Notes: generated by a model from the sequence alone, not told the origin. A DNA stretch of 64,000 nucleotides from an uncultured Tateyamaria sp. (GCF_947503385.1 NZ_CANNDO010000011.1:1-64000); one strand, 5' to 3'; counted from the first letter of the stretch, positions 8,032 through 17,842 are shown. Translations and numbers: made by a program.

Positions 8032-9867
8032 ATGGACGATCAGAACAAGAACCTTATTCTTGCAACGGCGCTCAGCTTTGTCGTCATTCTCATCTGGTTT
8101 GTCCTGTTCCCGCCGCCCGAACCTGAAGCCCCGCTGACCACCGACAGCACCGAAGCGCAAGCGCCGGTCCCGTCGGGCGGTATCGCAACGGAAGGTGGGG
8201 TGCCATTGGGCTCTGACCTTGCGACAGCAGACGCCACGGCTCCAACCGAAACGCAATCCACACAAGCCGATGCACCACGCGTGGCAATCGAAACGCCACG
8301 TCTCGCGGGATCGCTGTCCATGTTGGGCGGGCGGATCGATGACCTGTCGCTAAAGGACTACAACACCACCAACGACGCGGACGCGGACATCGTGCGGATG
8401 CTCGCACCTGTTGGCGAAAGCGATGCCTACTACGCCGTCTACGGTTGGGTGCCGGGCGGCGGCCTCGACGCGGCGGCTGTGCCGGGCCCCGACACGCTCT
8501 GGACTGTGACCCAAGGCGACACGCTATCCGCAAACAGCCCGGTCACTCTGCAATGGGACAATGGCGCCGGTCTCCTCTTTGAGCGGCAGATCGCGGTCGA
8601 CGAGCAGTTCATGTTCACCGTCACGCAATCGGTCACTAACACCGGCGACACCGACGTACGCGCGGCCCCTTACGGCATGATTGCGCACCACGGCATCCCC
8701 GATGACATCAAGAATTTCTTCATCCTGCACGAAGGCGCGGTGGCTCAGGCCGGCGACGAATTGCTGGAGATCAATTGGGACGACATCGCCGAAGCGGACG
8801 TGAACGCCGCCTGGGGACGTCCGGCGATTGTCCAGGATGATGTGCAAAACGGTTGGGTCGGGTTCACCGAACATTACTGGCAGGCGATCCTGATCCCCGG
8901 TCAGGGCACCGGGTTTGATCAGGCCCTGACATACGCCCCGCGCGCAGACGTGTACCGTGCGATCACCCGTTTGCCGACACAAGACATCGCGGCGGGCGCA
9001 ACGGTTTCCGTCGAAACCCAGTTCTTTGCCGGAGCAAAGGAATGGGAGGTCTTGCGCAGCTACGAATCCGCCGGTGTCGAGAACTTCATCGACAGCATCG
9101 ACTGGGGCTGGTTCTTCTTCCTGACCAAGCCGATCTTCTGGCTGTTGCACGAACTTAACCTGCTGATCGGTAACATGGGCTGGGCCATCATCGGCCTGAC
9201 GCTGATCATCAAGGCCGTGCTCGTCCCGCTGGCGTACAAGTCATACGTCTCCATGGCCAAGATGAAAGAGCTTCAACCGCAAATGGAAGCGCTCAAGGAA
9301 AAGGCGGGCGAGGATCGGCAAAAGCTGCAACAGGGCATGATGGAGCTTTACAAGAAGGAAAAGGTGAACCCGGCCGCGGGTTGCCTGCCCATCCTTCTGC
9401 AAATCCCGATCTTCTTTTCGCTCTACAAGGTGATCTTTGTCACCATCGAGTTGCGACATGCACCGTTCTTTGGGCCGTTTCAGGACCTCAGCGCACCTGA
9501 CCCGACATCCATCATCAACCTTTGGGGCCTCCTGCCCTTTGCCGGGCCCGAACCGGGGTCGATCATGGCGCTTATCTTTATTGGCATCCTGCCACTGCTT
9601 CTGGGTATTTCCATGTGGTTGCAGCAAAAGCTGAACCCGGCGCCCACCGATCCCACGCAACAGATGATCTTTGCCTGGATGCCATGGATCTTTATGTTCA
9701 TGCTTGGCAGTTTTGCCAGCGGCCTTGTGGTGTACTGGATCGCCAACAACGTGATCACCTTTACCCAGCAATACCTGATTATGCGCAGTCAAGGCTACAA
9801 ACCTGACCTGTTGGGCAACATCACCTCGGGCTTGAAAAAGAAGGTGGCCGAGGACCCGAAAAAGTGA
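8032..9867 (+). CDS. yidC: Membrane protein insertase YidC
   Basis: A 611-residue inner-membrane insertase that works alone or with SecYEG. It has the Gram-negative layout: an N-terminal membrane anchor (about 8-23), an acidic Thr/Ala/Pro-rich linker, a large periplasmic beta domain (about 85-340) and the conserved five-helix core starting at the aromatic stretch DWGWFFFLTKPIFWLLH. The core includes NMGWAIIGLTLIIKAVLVPL, the cytoplasmic KMKELQPQM hairpin, NPAAGCLPILLQIPIFFSLY and the final WIANNVITFTQQYLIM. The first of five overlapping or closely spaced genes; its TGA overlaps the GTG of the MOSC gene. Confidence 0.96.
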   Translation: MDDQNKNLILATALSFVVILIWFVLFPPPEPEAPLTTDSTEAQAPVPSGGIATEGGVPLGSDLATADATAPTETQSTQADAPRVAIETPRLAGSLSMLGGRIDDLSLKDYNTTNDADADIVRMLAPVGESDAYYAVYGWVPGGGLDAAAVPGPDTLWTVTQGDTLSANSPVTLQWDNGAGLLFERQIAVDEQFMFTVTQSVTNTGDTDVRAAPYGMIAHHGIPDDIKNFFILHEGAVAQAGDELLEINWDDIAEADVNAAWGRPAIVQDDVQNGWVGFTEHYWQAILIPGQGTGFDQALTYAPRADVYRAITRLPTQDIAAGATVSVETQFFAGAKEWEVLRSYESAGVENFIDSIDWGWFFFLTKPIFWLLHELNLLIGNMGWAIIGLTLIIKAVLVPLAYKSYVSMAKMKELQPQMEALKEKAGEDRQKLQQGMMELYKKEKVNPAAGCLPILLQIPIFFSLYKVIFVTIELRHAPFFGPFQDLSAPDPTSIINLWGLLPFAGPEPGSIMALIFIGILPLLLGISMWLQQKLNPAPTDPTQQMIFAWMPWIFMFMLGSFASGLVVYWIANNVITFTQQYLIMRSQGYKPDLLGNITSGLKKKVAEDPKK

Positions 9868-10595
9868 CGGCCACGCTGGCCCATATCTGGCGCCATCCCA
9901 TCAAGGGGATCGGCAGTGAAGCCTGCGCATCTGTCGACATGACGCCGGACAACGCCGTGGTGGGCGACCGTGCATGGGCCCTATTGAACGCGCAAGCGCC
10001 GGACATTGATGACTGGCAACCACGCCGAAACTTTCTGCAAGTGGCCTCGGGGCCCGCGCTGTCTGCCATTGGCGCTGTAAGCACTGGCACCGGCGTTCTG
10101 CTCACCCATCCCGACCGGGACCCACTGGCGTTTGACCCTGACACGGCCCCTGATGCCCTTGGCACATGGATCGGTGATCTCTGGCCCGCGAACCGCCCCG
10201 GCCCTGCACGACTGGTCAAAGCACCCAAGCAGGGCATGACGGACGTGCCCTTTGCCTCCGTCTCCATTGGCAATCTCGCGTCGCTGCGCGCGCTCAGCCA
10301 AAAGGCGGGGTTCGAGATCGACATGCGCCGCTTTCGCATCAACCTGTGGCTTGACGGCCTCGCCCCGTGGGAAGAGATCGACTTGCTGCGCGGCGACATC
10401 ACGCTGGGCAGCGCCACGTTGGAACCTGTGGATCCCATCGAACGGTGCCGCGCGCCCGACGCAAACCCCGCCAACGGCACCCGCGATATCGGAATGCTTA
10501 GCCTGTTGGAACAAGGCTGGAACACACGCGATTTCGGCGTCTATTTCAAAGTGAAAACCGCAGGCACCGTGGCGGTTGGTGATACGTTGACATGA
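9864..10595 (+). CDS. MOSC domain-containing protein
   Basis: A 243-residue soluble protein. The N-terminal beta-barrel part begins with [15 protein letters not shown], as in MOSC_N domains. The MOSC domain follows with [11 protein letters not shown] and a Cys-containing [19 protein letters not shown] segment near 190, the conserved Cys region thought to carry sulfur or contact the molybdenum cofactor in this superfamily. The usual aspartate/threonine context is altered ([11 protein letters not shown]). GTG start overlaps yidC; the stop overlaps engB (ATGA). The gene sits between yidC and engB in many Rhodobacteraceae as I recall; the role there is unknown. Confidence 0.8.
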   Translation: MTATLAHIWRHPIKGIGSEACASVDMTPDNAVVGDRAWALLNAQAPDIDDWQPRRNFLQVASGPALSAIGAVSTGTGVLLTHPDRDPLAFDPDTAPDALGTWIGDLWPANRPGPARLVKAPKQGMTDVPFASVSIGNLASLRALSQKAGFEIDMRRFRINLWLDGLAPWEEIDLLRGDITLGSATLEPVDPIERCRAPDANPANGTRDIGMLSLLEQGWNTRDFGVYFKVKTAGTVAVGDTLT

Positions 10596-11245
10596 CGACC
10601 CTGCCCTTCCCCATTGCCGAGGAACCGGATGCGTCAGCCCGTGAGCAAGGCCGCCTTCTCTTTGCCGGCGAAACAGAGTTCGTAAAGGGTGTCGTCGCGA
10701 TGTCCGGCCTGCCGCCCGCCGACCGCATGGAGGTGTGCTTTGCCGGGCGATCCAATGTCGGAAAGTCTTCTCTGATCAATGCGCTGACCGGGCGCAAAGG
10801 CCTCGCCCGCGCCTCCAACACGCCGGGCCGCACGCAGGAAATCAACTATTTCACCGCCGGTGAAAACCACTACCTCGTCGATCTGCCCGGTTATGGCTAC
10901 GCAAATGCGCCTCTGCCCGTCGTCGAAAAATGGCAGCGTCTGCTCAAGCAATACCTGTCCGGCCGCCAGACCCTGCGCCGCGCCTTTGTGCTGATTGATT
11001 GCCGCCACGGCATCAAAAAGGTCGACGAAGAAATCCTCAGCCTGCTCGACAGCGCTGCGGTGACCTTCCAATGCGTGTTGACCAAATCGGACAAGGTCAA
11101 AGCCAAGGATCGTGACACCGTATTGGCACAAACCCGGACCGCACTGTCCAAACACCCCGCCGCGTTCCCTGAAATCGTCCTGACATCCAGCGAAAAGGGC
11201 GACGGCATCGAAACTCTCCGCGCCATCATCGCCACGCTCGTCTAA
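10592..11245 (+). CDS. engB: Ribosome biogenesis GTP-binding protein EngB (YihA/YsxC)
   Basis: A 217-residue GTPase of the TrmE-Era-EngA-EngB superfamily needed for late 50S assembly. G1 [10 protein letters not shown]2-region [13 protein letters not shown]3 VDLPGYGYA and G4 TKSDK are all readable, and the C terminus carries the [11 protein letters not shown] (G5) segment. The N-terminal extension of about 45 residues is typical. The ATG overlaps the stop of the MOSC gene, so it is probably translationally coupled. Confidence 0.95.
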   Translation: MTTLPFPIAEEPDASAREQGRLLFAGETEFVKGVVAMSGLPPADRMEVCFAGRSNVGKSSLINALTGRKGLARASNTPGRTQEINYFTAGENHYLVDLPGYGYANAPLPVVEKWQRLLKQYLSGRQTLRRAFVLIDCRHGIKKVDEEILSLLDSAAVTFQCVLTKSDKVKAKDRDTVLAQTRTALSKHPAAFPEIVLTSSEKGDGIETLRAIIATLV

Positions 11246-11268
11246 AGAACAACCGTGCCACTTTGGTC

Positions 11269-11287
11269 CCCTCCCCCAAGGGGAGGG
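11269..11287. repeat. GC-rich hairpin between engB and argB
   Basis: CCCTCCCC (11269-11276) and GGGGAGGG (11280-11287) form a perfect 8-bp stem with a 3-nt loop, followed by GCCAGGGTGGGGGTCATGAC. This kind of CCCTCCCC-AAG-GGGAGGG unit recurs between genes in many GC-rich genomes (recollection). It could slow transcription into argB. Confidence 0.5.
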
Positions 11288-11364
11288 CCAGGGTGGGGGT
11301 CATGACATGTCTTGCGCGTCAGCGCACAATTCTGGATAAGCGCTCGACACGACGAGCAGATCAG

Positions 11365-12228
11365 ATGAAGACCCAAGACATGAACCGCGATTGGATCGCC
11401 ACCGCCCGCACCCTCAGTCAGGCCCTGCCCTACATGCAGCGCTACACTGGTGCCACAGTCGTGATCAAACTTGGCGGCCACGCCATGGGATCGGACGACG
11501 CAATGGAGAGCTTCGCCCGCGACATTGTTCTGATGCGGCAGGTTGGTGTGAACCCGGTGATCGTCCACGGCGGTGGCCCGATGATTAACGACATGCTCAA
11601 ACGGCTCGACATCAAATCCGATTTTGTCGGTGGCAAGCGGGTCACGGACGCCGCGACCATGGATGTGGTCGAAATGGTGCTGTCCGGCATCGTCAACAAG
11701 CGTATCGTACAGGCGATCAACCGCGCGGGCGGCAAGGCAGTGGGACTGTCGGGCAAGGATGCAAACCTGATCACATGTGATCAGACCGACCCGGCCCTTG
11801 GCCTTGTCGGCACACCGGCACAGATCGACCCCAGCATCATGCACACGCTTTTTGACACCGCAATGATCCCAGTCATTGCCCCGCTGGGTGCAGGTCAAGA
11901 GGGTGAGACGTTCAACATCAACGGCGACACAGCCGCCGGTGCCATTGCGGGCGCGCTCAAGGCGGATCGCCTTCTCTTGCTCACGGATGTCGAGGGCGTG
12001 AAGAACGGCGCAGGCGAGGTCCTCACCGAGATCACCGCCGACCAGATCCGCAGCCTGACCGAAGACGGCACAATTGCGGGTGGCATGATCCCCAAGACGG
12101 AGACCGCGCTTGACGCCATTGCCAGCGGAGTGCGCGCGGTTGTGATCCTTGACGGGCGGGCCCCGAATGCATGTCTGCTGGAATTGTTCACCGATCACGG
12201 TGCCGGTTCGATCATCCGCCCGCGCTAA
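11365..12228 (+). CDS. argB: Acetylglutamate kinase
   Basis: A 287-residue amino-acid kinase that phosphorylates N-acetylglutamate in arginine biosynthesis. Visible motifs: [11 protein letters not shown] (ATP/phosphate binding Lys), [10 protein letters not shown], the substrate-binding [40 protein letters not shown] and [14 protein letters not shown] 11365 is chosen as it begins [17 protein letters not shown] 11380 (MNRDW) is also possible, while the longer upstream frame reads through the hairpin. It is about 120 nt after engB. Confidence 0.94.
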   Translation: MKTQDMNRDWIATARTLSQALPYMQRYTGATVVIKLGGHAMGSDDAMESFARDIVLMRQVGVNPVIVHGGGPMINDMLKRLDIKSDFVGGKRVTDAATMDVVEMVLSGIVNKRIVQAINRAGGKAVGLSGKDANLITCDQTDPALGLVGTPAQIDPSIMHTLFDTAMIPVIAPLGAGQEGETFNINGDTAAGAIAGALKADRLLLLTDVEGVKNGAGEVLTEITADQIRSLTEDGTIAGGMIPKTETALDAIASGVRAVVILDGRAPNACLLELFTDHGAGSIIRPR

Positions 12229-12285
12229 CGCAAACGTGTCCCTGCGCCGCATTGCTCTGGTGGGTGGCGGCGATAAGTTCGCCAC

Positions 12286-13080
12286 ATGGAAAATGAAACC
12301 CTGATCCGCTTTGGCGTCTTTATCGGCCTGTTTGTGCTGTTTGCGATGACAGAAGCAATGCTGCCGCGCCGCCAGCGCACGCAGCCGCGCAGCACGCGGT
12401 GGGTCACCAATTGGGGTATCACCATCGCCAACACGGTGCTGCTGCGGCTGATGTCCTTTGGTCTGCCGCTGCTGGCGGTGGGTGCAGCGGCACATGCGAC
12501 GGCGCAAGGTTGGGGGCTGTTCAATGCGCTCACCCTGCCCTTTTGGATCGAGGTGATCGCCGCCATTCTGATCCTGGACTTCATCATCTGGGCGCAACAT
12601 CTGATCACGCACAAGGTGCCGCTGCTCTGGCGTTTGCACCGGGTGCATCATGCCGATATGGACATGGATGTGACAACCGCCATCCGGTTTCACCCGGTCG
12701 AGATTGCGTTGTCCATGCTGATCAAGATCGGGGCGGTGTACCTTTTGGGGCCAGCCGCGTTGGCCGTTATCCTGTTCGAGATCATTCTGAATGGCACCGC
12801 CATGTTCAACCACGCAAATATCCGATTGCCCCTCGGGCTGGATGCTGTTGTCAGGCGCGTGATGGTTACACCGGACATGCACCGTGTGCACCACTCGGTG
12901 CATCGGCACGAGCATGACAGCAACTACGGGTTTGCCCTGTCGATCTGGGACCGCATGTTCGGCACCTATATTCCGCAACCCGCGGCCGGGCACGACGATA
13001 TGGAGGTCGGGCTGGAATGGCAGGATGACCGTCCATCCAAGCTGGGCTGGTCACTGGCCCTGCCTTTTGCCCGAAAATGA
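12286..13080 (+). CDS. Sterol desaturase / fatty acid hydroxylase family membrane protein
   Basis: A 264-residue integral membrane di-iron oxygenase. Four to five hydrophobic segments are seen and the histidine clusters expected for the metal site are present: HLITH, LHRVHHAD (about 121-128), FNHANI and MHRVHHSVHRHEHDSNYG (about 198-215). The family uses O2 to hydroxylate or desaturate lipids; here the substrate could be a fatty acyl group, a carotenoid or another membrane lipid, which the sequence does not settle. Its stop overlaps the ATG of the ferredoxin-like gene (ATGA), so the two are likely to be translated together. Confidence 0.85.
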   Translation: MENETLIRFGVFIGLFVLFAMTEAMLPRRQRTQPRSTRWVTNWGITIANTVLLRLMSFGLPLLAVGAAAHATAQGWGLFNALTLPFWIEVIAAILILDFIIWAQHLITHKVPLLWRLHRVHHADMDMDVTTAIRFHPVEIALSMLIKIGAVYLLGPAALAVILFEIILNGTAMFNHANIRLPLGLDAVVRRVMVTPDMHRVHHSVHRHEHDSNYGFALSIWDRMFGTYIPQPAAGHDDMEVGLEWQDDRPSKLGWSLALPFARK

Positions 13081-13691
13081 CCCTCGCCGCGCTGGAGGCG
13101 GCTGTTGCGCCGCACGGGCTGTTCGTGATGGGGGTCGATGGACGGCGCGCGCTGCTTGGCACCGATGCGGTATGGTGGTCCGTATTTTGCCACACGGCTG
13201 AGGCACGGGACGGTGCGCCCGATCCTGTCGATCGCTGGTCCAAGCGGGTGATTGGCAAGGTGGCGGAGGTTTTTGGCGCGCAGGAAAGCTATCCATCTGA
13301 CGGGCCACCCTACGCGCCGTTCATTGCATGGGCATTGGCCACGGGGCGGTTCTGGCAAAGCCCAACGGGCATGATGGTCCATGACACCGCAGGGCTGATG
13401 ATTTCCATCCGGGGCGCGCTGGAGTTCGCGGCACCCTTTGAGGTGCACCGACCCAGGGCGTCACCGTGCGACACCTGTGCGGACCGTCCCTGCATCAACG
13501 CCTGCCCCGTTGGTGCGCTTGGTGCCGCACAGCCCTACGACGTGCCGATCTGCAAGGCATATCTGAAACAGGACGAAGGGCAGGACTGCATGGACCGCGG
13601 TTGCGCTGTGCGCCGTGCCTGTCCGGTGTCACAGACCTTTGACAGGAACATCGCCCAGTCAGCCTTTCACATGAAGGCGTTTTTAGGGTGA
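13077..13691 (+). CDS. Ferredoxin-like 4Fe-4S protein of unknown role
   Basis: A 204-residue protein. The N-terminal 130 residues show no familiar domain. The C-terminal part has a bacterial-ferredoxin-type cluster motif CDTCADRPCINACPVGAL (about 137-154) and a second incomplete set in CMDRGCAVRRACPVS, which lacks one spacing of a canonical CxxCxxCxxxCP. So one 4Fe-4S cluster is confident and the second is doubtful. The arrangement resembles the C-terminal half of epoxyqueuosine reductase QueG, but without the cobalamin-binding N half. It overlaps both neighbours (hydroxylase upstream, SixA-type phosphatase downstream). An electron-donor role for the hydroxylase is inference. Confidence 0.75.
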   Translation: MTLAALEAAVAPHGLFVMGVDGRRALLGTDAVWWSVFCHTAEARDGAPDPVDRWSKRVIGKVAEVFGAQESYPSDGPPYAPFIAWALATGRFWQSPTGMMVHDTAGLMISIRGALEFAAPFEVHRPRASPCDTCADRPCINACPVGALGAAQPYDVPICKAYLKQDEGQDCMDRGCAVRRACPVSQTFDRNIAQSAFHMKAFLG

Positions 13692-14188
13692 GCCGGACGC
13701 TGATCCTGATGCGGCACGCAAAGTCCAGTTGGGACGCGCCTGACCTCGTGGATCACGACAGACCGCTGAACAATCGCGGCCGCGCCTCGGCGCGGGCTAT
13801 GGGGGACTGGATGCGGGCACATACATACCGACCGGACGTTGCCGTCAGTTCAACTGCCACGCGAACCGGGCAAACCTTTGTAGGCCTCGGACTGACCTGT
13901 CCAGTGTCCTACACACGCGCGTTGTATCACGCGGGACCCGAGGCGATGGCTTCAGTCCTGAACGCGCAGACCGCATCCGCAGTTCTAATGCTGGGACATA
14001 ATCCGGGCATCGCAGAATTTGCCGCACGGCTTGTCAAACAGGCACCGCGCCACGCCCGCTTTGCCGACTACCCGACAGGTGCGACAACGGTGATCCGCTG
14101 GGATGTGGAAGACTGGAAATCTGTCAGATGGGGTGCGGGCGTTGTCATGGACTTTGCGATCCCGCGTGAGATCTTGGGGCAGACCTGA
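13688..14188 (+). CDS. SixA-type histidine phosphatase
   Basis: A 166-residue member of the histidine phosphatase (phosphoglycerate mutase-like) superfamily. The catalytic RH motif reads LILMRHAKSSWD near residue 6, followed by DRPLNNRGRASA, and the second catalytic His lies in MLGHNPGI near residue 103. Size and motifs fit SixA, which removes phosphate from His in phosphorelay or PTS proteins; the actual substrate here is unknown. GTG start overlaps the preceding stop. Last gene of the plus-strand run, facing bztD. Confidence 0.88.
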   Translation: MSRTLILMRHAKSSWDAPDLVDHDRPLNNRGRASARAMGDWMRAHTYRPDVAVSSTATRTGQTFVGLGLTCPVSYTRALYHAGPEAMASVLNAQTASAVLMLGHNPGIAEFAARLVKQAPRHARFADYPTGATTVIRWDVEDWKSVRWGAGVVMDFAIPREILGQT

Positions 14189-14250
14189 CCCTTTTGCATC
14201 CGGCCCGTGACCAAAAGGACGCCTGACGGCGACGCGATTCATCTGCTGAA

Positions 14251-14297
14251 TGGGGGCTCTGCCCCCAAACCCCCGTGGTATTTTTGGTCAGAAGAAA
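14251..14297. repeat. Dispersed GC-hairpin repeat of Rhodobacterales type, possible terminator
   Basis: TGGGGGC (14251-14257), loop TCT, GCCCCCA (14261-14267) is a perfect 7-bp stem, followed by AACCCCCGTGGTATTTTTGG and then TCAGAAGAA. From memory, near-identical units (GGGGGCTCTGCCCCC, then CCCCCG and TATTTTTGG) occur many times between genes in Rhodobacteraceae genomes. It sits between the convergent SixA-type and bztD genes and may terminate both. Only one copy is present in this window. Confidence 0.6.
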
Positions 14298-14385
14298 CGC
14301 GGCAGATGGCAAAAGGGACGCAACGGTGTTTCGGCGCGTCCCCCATGTGGTGCCGTAGGGTGGGCAATGATTGCCCCCCCCTGGA

Positions 14386-15153
14386 TCAATGTCCGAGGAT
14401 TTGGCTGAGGAACAGCTGGGTCCGGGGGGATTGCGGATTGTTGAAGAACTCTTCGGGTTCGTTCTGTTCGACGATCTGGCCTTCATCCATGAAAATCACG
14501 CGGTTGGCCACCTGACGGGCAAAGCCCATCTCATGTGTGACGCAGAGCATGGTCATGCCCTCTTCGGCCAGTTCGACCATGGTGTCGAGCACCTCTTTGA
14601 TCATTTCGGGATCGAGCGCGGATGTGGGTTCGTCAAAGAGCATGATGCGCGGGCGCATACACAGCGAGCGGGCGATCGCCACACGCTGTTGTTGCCCACC
14701 GGAAAGCTGCCCGGGGTATTTGTCGGCCTGATCCGGAATCTTCACCTTTTCCAAAAAGTGCATCGCGATCTCTTCGGCTTCTTTCTTGGGCGTCTTGCGC
14801 ACCCAGATCGGGGCCAGCGTGCAGTTTTCGAGGATCGACAGGTGGGGAAAGAGGTTGAAGTGCTGAAAGCACATGCCAACCTCGGACCGGATCTTGTCGA
14901 TGTTTTTGACGTCCGACGACAGCAAGGTGCCATCCACGGTGATCTTGCCCTGCTGGTGTTCTTCCAGCGCGTTGATGCAGCGGATCAGCGTGGATTTTCC
15001 GGACCCGGACGGGCCCGCAATCACGATCCGCTCGCCCTGATAGACCGTCAGATCGATATCCCGCAGCACATGGAATGTGCCGTACCACTTGTTCATGTTC
15101 TCTATCGAGATTGCGACCTCGTTCGAGACTTGCATTTGAGCTTGTTCAGTCAT
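14386..15153 (-). CDS. bztD: Glutamate/glutamine/aspartate/asparagine ABC transporter ATP-binding protein
   Basis: A 255-residue polar-amino-acid ABC ATPase. Walker [10 protein letters not shown] (about 53-61), Q-loop region [13 protein letters not shown] signature [13 protein letters not shown] (about 151-163), Walker [13 protein letters not shown] (about 172-183) and H-loop VTHEMGF are intact. It is the last gene of bztABCD and couples ATP hydrolysis to import through BztB/BztC. The starting Met at 15153 follows a plausible ribosome site and a 48-nt gap after bztC. Confidence 0.94.
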   Translation of the reverse strand: MTEQAQMQVSNEVAISIENMNKWYGTFHVLRDIDLTVYQGERIVIAGPSGSGKSTLIRCINALEEHQQGKITVDGTLLSSDVKNIDKIRSEVGMCFQHFNLFPHLSILENCTLAPIWVRKTPKKEAEEIAMHFLEKVKIPDQADKYPGQLSGGQQQRVAIARSLCMRPRIMLFDEPTSALDPEMIKEVLDTMVELAEEGMTMLCVTHEMGFARQVANRVIFMDEGQIVEQNEPEEFFNNPQSPRTQLFLSQILGH

Positions 15154-15201
15154 TGTACTTTTCCTTTACCCTACCGCTGTGCGACCTGTCGGTCGTCGTC
15201 C

Positions 15202-16500
15202 TTAGCGGTGATCGGTCGCAAGCTGGCGTTCGAGCCACTGCGAGTATTGCGAGATGCCGTAGCAGACGACGAAGAAGAGCAGTGCGGCGAAGCCCAAAAG
15301 CTCCCAGTACACGCCGTTCCATTCCGTCGAAGCAAGGATAGGTCCGCGGATCATGCCAAGAAGGTCAAACATCGAGATGACCGAGACAAGCGTGGTGTCC
15401 TTGAAGAGACCCACAGCGACGTTCACGATGCCGGGGATCGAGATCTTGAGCGCTTGCGGCAAGATGATCAGGCGCATGGCCTGAGCGTAGTCCAGCCCAA
15501 GGCTGTCTGCCGCCTCATATTGCCCGCGTGGCAGGGCGGCGAGGCCGCCCCGGATCACTTCGGCGATATAGGCCGACGAGAACATGGTGATCATGATCAC
15601 GACCCGCAGAAACAAGTCAGTCGTTGTGTTGGGCGGGAAGAAATACGCCAGCATCACCGATGCCACGAACAGCAGGGTGATCAGCGGCACGCCGCGAATG
15701 AATTCGATGAAGATCACGCAGATCCACTTGATCAGCGGCATGTCCGACTGGCGCCCAAGCGCCAGCGCAATACCCAATGGCACGGACAGCGACACACACG
15801 CCACGCCAAGCATCATGTTGAGCATGAAGCCCCCCAAATCGCGCGAAGGCACAGCGCTCAGGAGCGCGTTTTCGTTTGCGCTGTCGGGGATCAGCATCCC
15901 GCCGATGATCCAGACCACAAAGGCCGCGGCGATCCCGCCAAAGAACCCTGCTGCAAAGCTGCCGGCGACGAAGCGCTGGTAGACCATGTAACCTGCGGCA
16001 AAGCCCACCATGGCGAGGATCGGCGTCAGGATCGTGCCGCCCCAGATCAGATAATAGGCGAGAAACGGGAACACCGCCGTAAAGAGCAGCAGCTGTCGCG
16101 GCAAGCGGAAGAACAACACCGGGGCTGCCGCTGCAAAGAACAGCACGAATGTCAGTCCGGGCCGCCAATACTGATCCGGCGGGTATTTGAACCCAAAGAG
16201 CAGTTGATTCCAGCGTTCCGTCAGCACGGAGAAGCAGCCACCCGACACACCATCGAGCACTTCGCGGCATTCGGCGAGGCTGGATGTGCCCCACACTCCG
16301 TTGAATATCCATGGCAGGGTGTTTCCAAGGATCAGGTAGATCACATAGACCGCTGCGATGGTCAGCACCGTGTAGAACGGGGTTGAAAACAGGTTGTCGC
16401 GCGACCATTTGATCGGGCCGGACGTGGTGAAGGGCGGTGGCGAGGGTGGCACCTGTTCGGTGCGGACAAACGCGACTGAGTGGGCGTGTGTATCAGACAT
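15202..16500 (-). CDS. bztC: Glutamate/glutamine/aspartate/asparagine ABC transporter permease BztC
   Basis: A 432-residue HisM-type permease. It has several extra N-terminal membrane segments (about 40-200) before the conserved permease domain, the enlarged form typical of Bzt/Aap permeases. The domain carries the EAA-type loop EVIRGGLAALPRGQYEAADSLG (about 330-350) that contacts the ATPase. The gene is separated from bztB by 1 nt, so the two permeases are likely coupled and form a heterodimer. Confidence 0.93.
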   Translation of the reverse strand: MSDTHAHSVAFVRTEQVPPSPPPFTTSGPIKWSRDNLFSTPFYTVLTIAAVYVIYLILGNTLPWIFNGVWGTSSLAECREVLDGVSGGCFSVLTERWNQLLFGFKYPPDQYWRPGLTFVLFFAAAAPVLFFRLPRQLLLFTAVFPFLAYYLIWGGTILTPILAMVGFAAGYMVYQRFVAGSFAAGFFGGIAAAFVVWIIGGMLIPDSANENALLSAVPSRDLGGFMLNMMLGVACVSLSVPLGIALALGRQSDMPLIKWICVIFIEFIRGVPLITLLFVASVMLAYFFPPNTTTDLFLRVVIMITMFSSAYIAEVIRGGLAALPRGQYEAADSLGLDYAQAMRLIILPQALKISIPGIVNVAVGLFKDTTLVSVISMFDLLGMIRGPILASTEWNGVYWELLGFAALLFFVVCYGISQYSQWLERQLATDHR

Positions 16501-16501
16501 C

Positions 16502-17716
16502 TCAGCGCTCCTTCAGCTTAACGGAATTGTTGTAGACGTTCATGATGGCCGAAATGGACAGCGAGATCGTCAGATAGAACAACATCAGCAGCAAAACGCA
16601 TTCGATGGCGCGGCCCGTCTGGTTCAGCGTAATGCCCCCCAGCGTGGCCGTGACATCGGCATAACCAACCGCAATGGCGAGTGACGAGTTCTTGGTGATG
16701 TTGAGATACTGCGAAATCAGCGGTGGGATAATGACCCGCAGCGCCTGTGGCAGAACCACGAGGTTCATGATCCGGCCCGAACGCAGACCCAGAGCACCAG
16801 CCGCTTCGGTCTGGCCTTTAGAAATGGCCTGAATGCCAGCGCGGACGTTTTCAGCGATGAAGGCGCCGGTGTAGATCGACAGCGCAAACCACAGCGCGAT
16901 GAGCGGCCCGCCGACCTTGATCCCGCCGGAAAAGTTAAAGCCCTTGAGTTCGGGGTATTCCAGCCCAATCGGCATCCCGAGGGCGAAATAGACCAACAGC
17001 GTCGGCACGAACAGAATGGCGAGGCTGGGCCAGCCCATCGGCAAGAGGCGGCCAGTGTCATAAAGCAGCTTTGTCGCGTAACGGCGGTAGGCGAACACAC
17101 CCACGATCGACAAAAGAAACGCGCCAACGACCACCAGCGAACCGGGTCCCCAGACGGGTGCGGGGATATAGACGCCGCGATTGGTAAAGGCGATGGCATC
17201 GAACACCATGCTCGCCGCCGGGTCATCCCCGCGGAACGCCCGCGGTCCGGGCAGCACCGCGATCATGATCGTGAAGATGATGATGATCCAGATCAGCACA
17301 GGGATGTTGCGGAAAATTTCCACATAAAAGGACATCAGCTTGGACACGAGCCAGTTGTTGGACAGGCGCAGCACCCCGGCGATGACACCGAAAACGGTCG
17401 CGGTCACGCAGGCCAGAAAGGCCACGAGCAACGTGTTCAGGATGCCCACAAGAGCGGCGCGCGCGTTGGTGGACTGGCTGGTGTATTCCACGAGGGTCTG
17501 GTTGATATCATAGCCCGCAGGCGACCGTAAGAATTCGTACGAGATATTGAGCCCGGCCGCCGAAAGGTTGGCGAACAGGTTGCTCATCAGGAACGCGGCC
17601 GACGCGATCAAAACGATCAGCGCGATAAACTGGAACGTATAGGACCGGTATCGCGTGTCGTTGATCAGCATCGACAGGCGGAACGCACCCTGCGGCGGGT
17701 CGGTTATCGTAGTCAT
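16502..17716 (-). CDS. bztB: Glutamate/glutamine/aspartate/asparagine ABC transporter permease BztB
   Basis: A 404-residue permease partner of BztC. It starts with a cytoplasmic tail, a membrane segment at about 30-50 and an unusually long periplasmic or loop region before the HisM-type core. The coupling loop reads ENVRAGIQAISKGQTEAAGALG (about 285-306). First of the three membrane/ATPase genes, it begins 168 nt after bztA, and the gap contains a strong hairpin. Confidence 0.93.
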   Translation of the reverse strand: MTTITDPPQGAFRLSMLINDTRYRSYTFQFIALIVLIASAAFLMSNLFANLSAAGLNISYEFLRSPAGYDINQTLVEYTSQSTNARAALVGILNTLLVAFLACVTATVFGVIAGVLRLSNNWLVSKLMSFYVEIFRNIPVLIWIIIIFTIMIAVLPGPRAFRGDDPAASMVFDAIAFTNRGVYIPAPVWGPGSLVVVGAFLLSIVGVFAYRRYATKLLYDTGRLLPMGWPSLAILFVPTLLVYFALGMPIGLEYPELKGFNFSGGIKVGGPLIALWFALSIYTGAFIAENVRAGIQAISKGQTEAAGALGLRSGRIMNLVVLPQALRVIIPPLISQYLNITKNSSLAIAVGYADVTATLGGITLNQTGRAIECVLLLMLFYLTISLSISAIMNVYNNSVKLKER

Positions 17717-17842
17717 ATCAGAGGATCCCCGTGCTGCCGGTTTGTTTTTTGTGGCGCTTTGTGCGCACGGCCCGGCGTTTTCAAATTGGCTGCAGCTTGG
17801 GCAATCATGCCGCTGTTTTCAGCGATCCGTGCCCCAGATGCG

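Noticed and set aside
11242-12993. A 583-codon minus-strand frame
   Set aside because: It is antisense to argB and the fatty acid hydroxylase gene. Composition is rich in His, Gln and Arg, typical of a shadow frame in GC-rich DNA.
14371-16386. A 671-codon plus-strand frame
   Set aside because: It is antisense to bztD and bztC and shows no domain. It is rich in His, Asp and Arg, as expected for a complement of membrane-protein codons.
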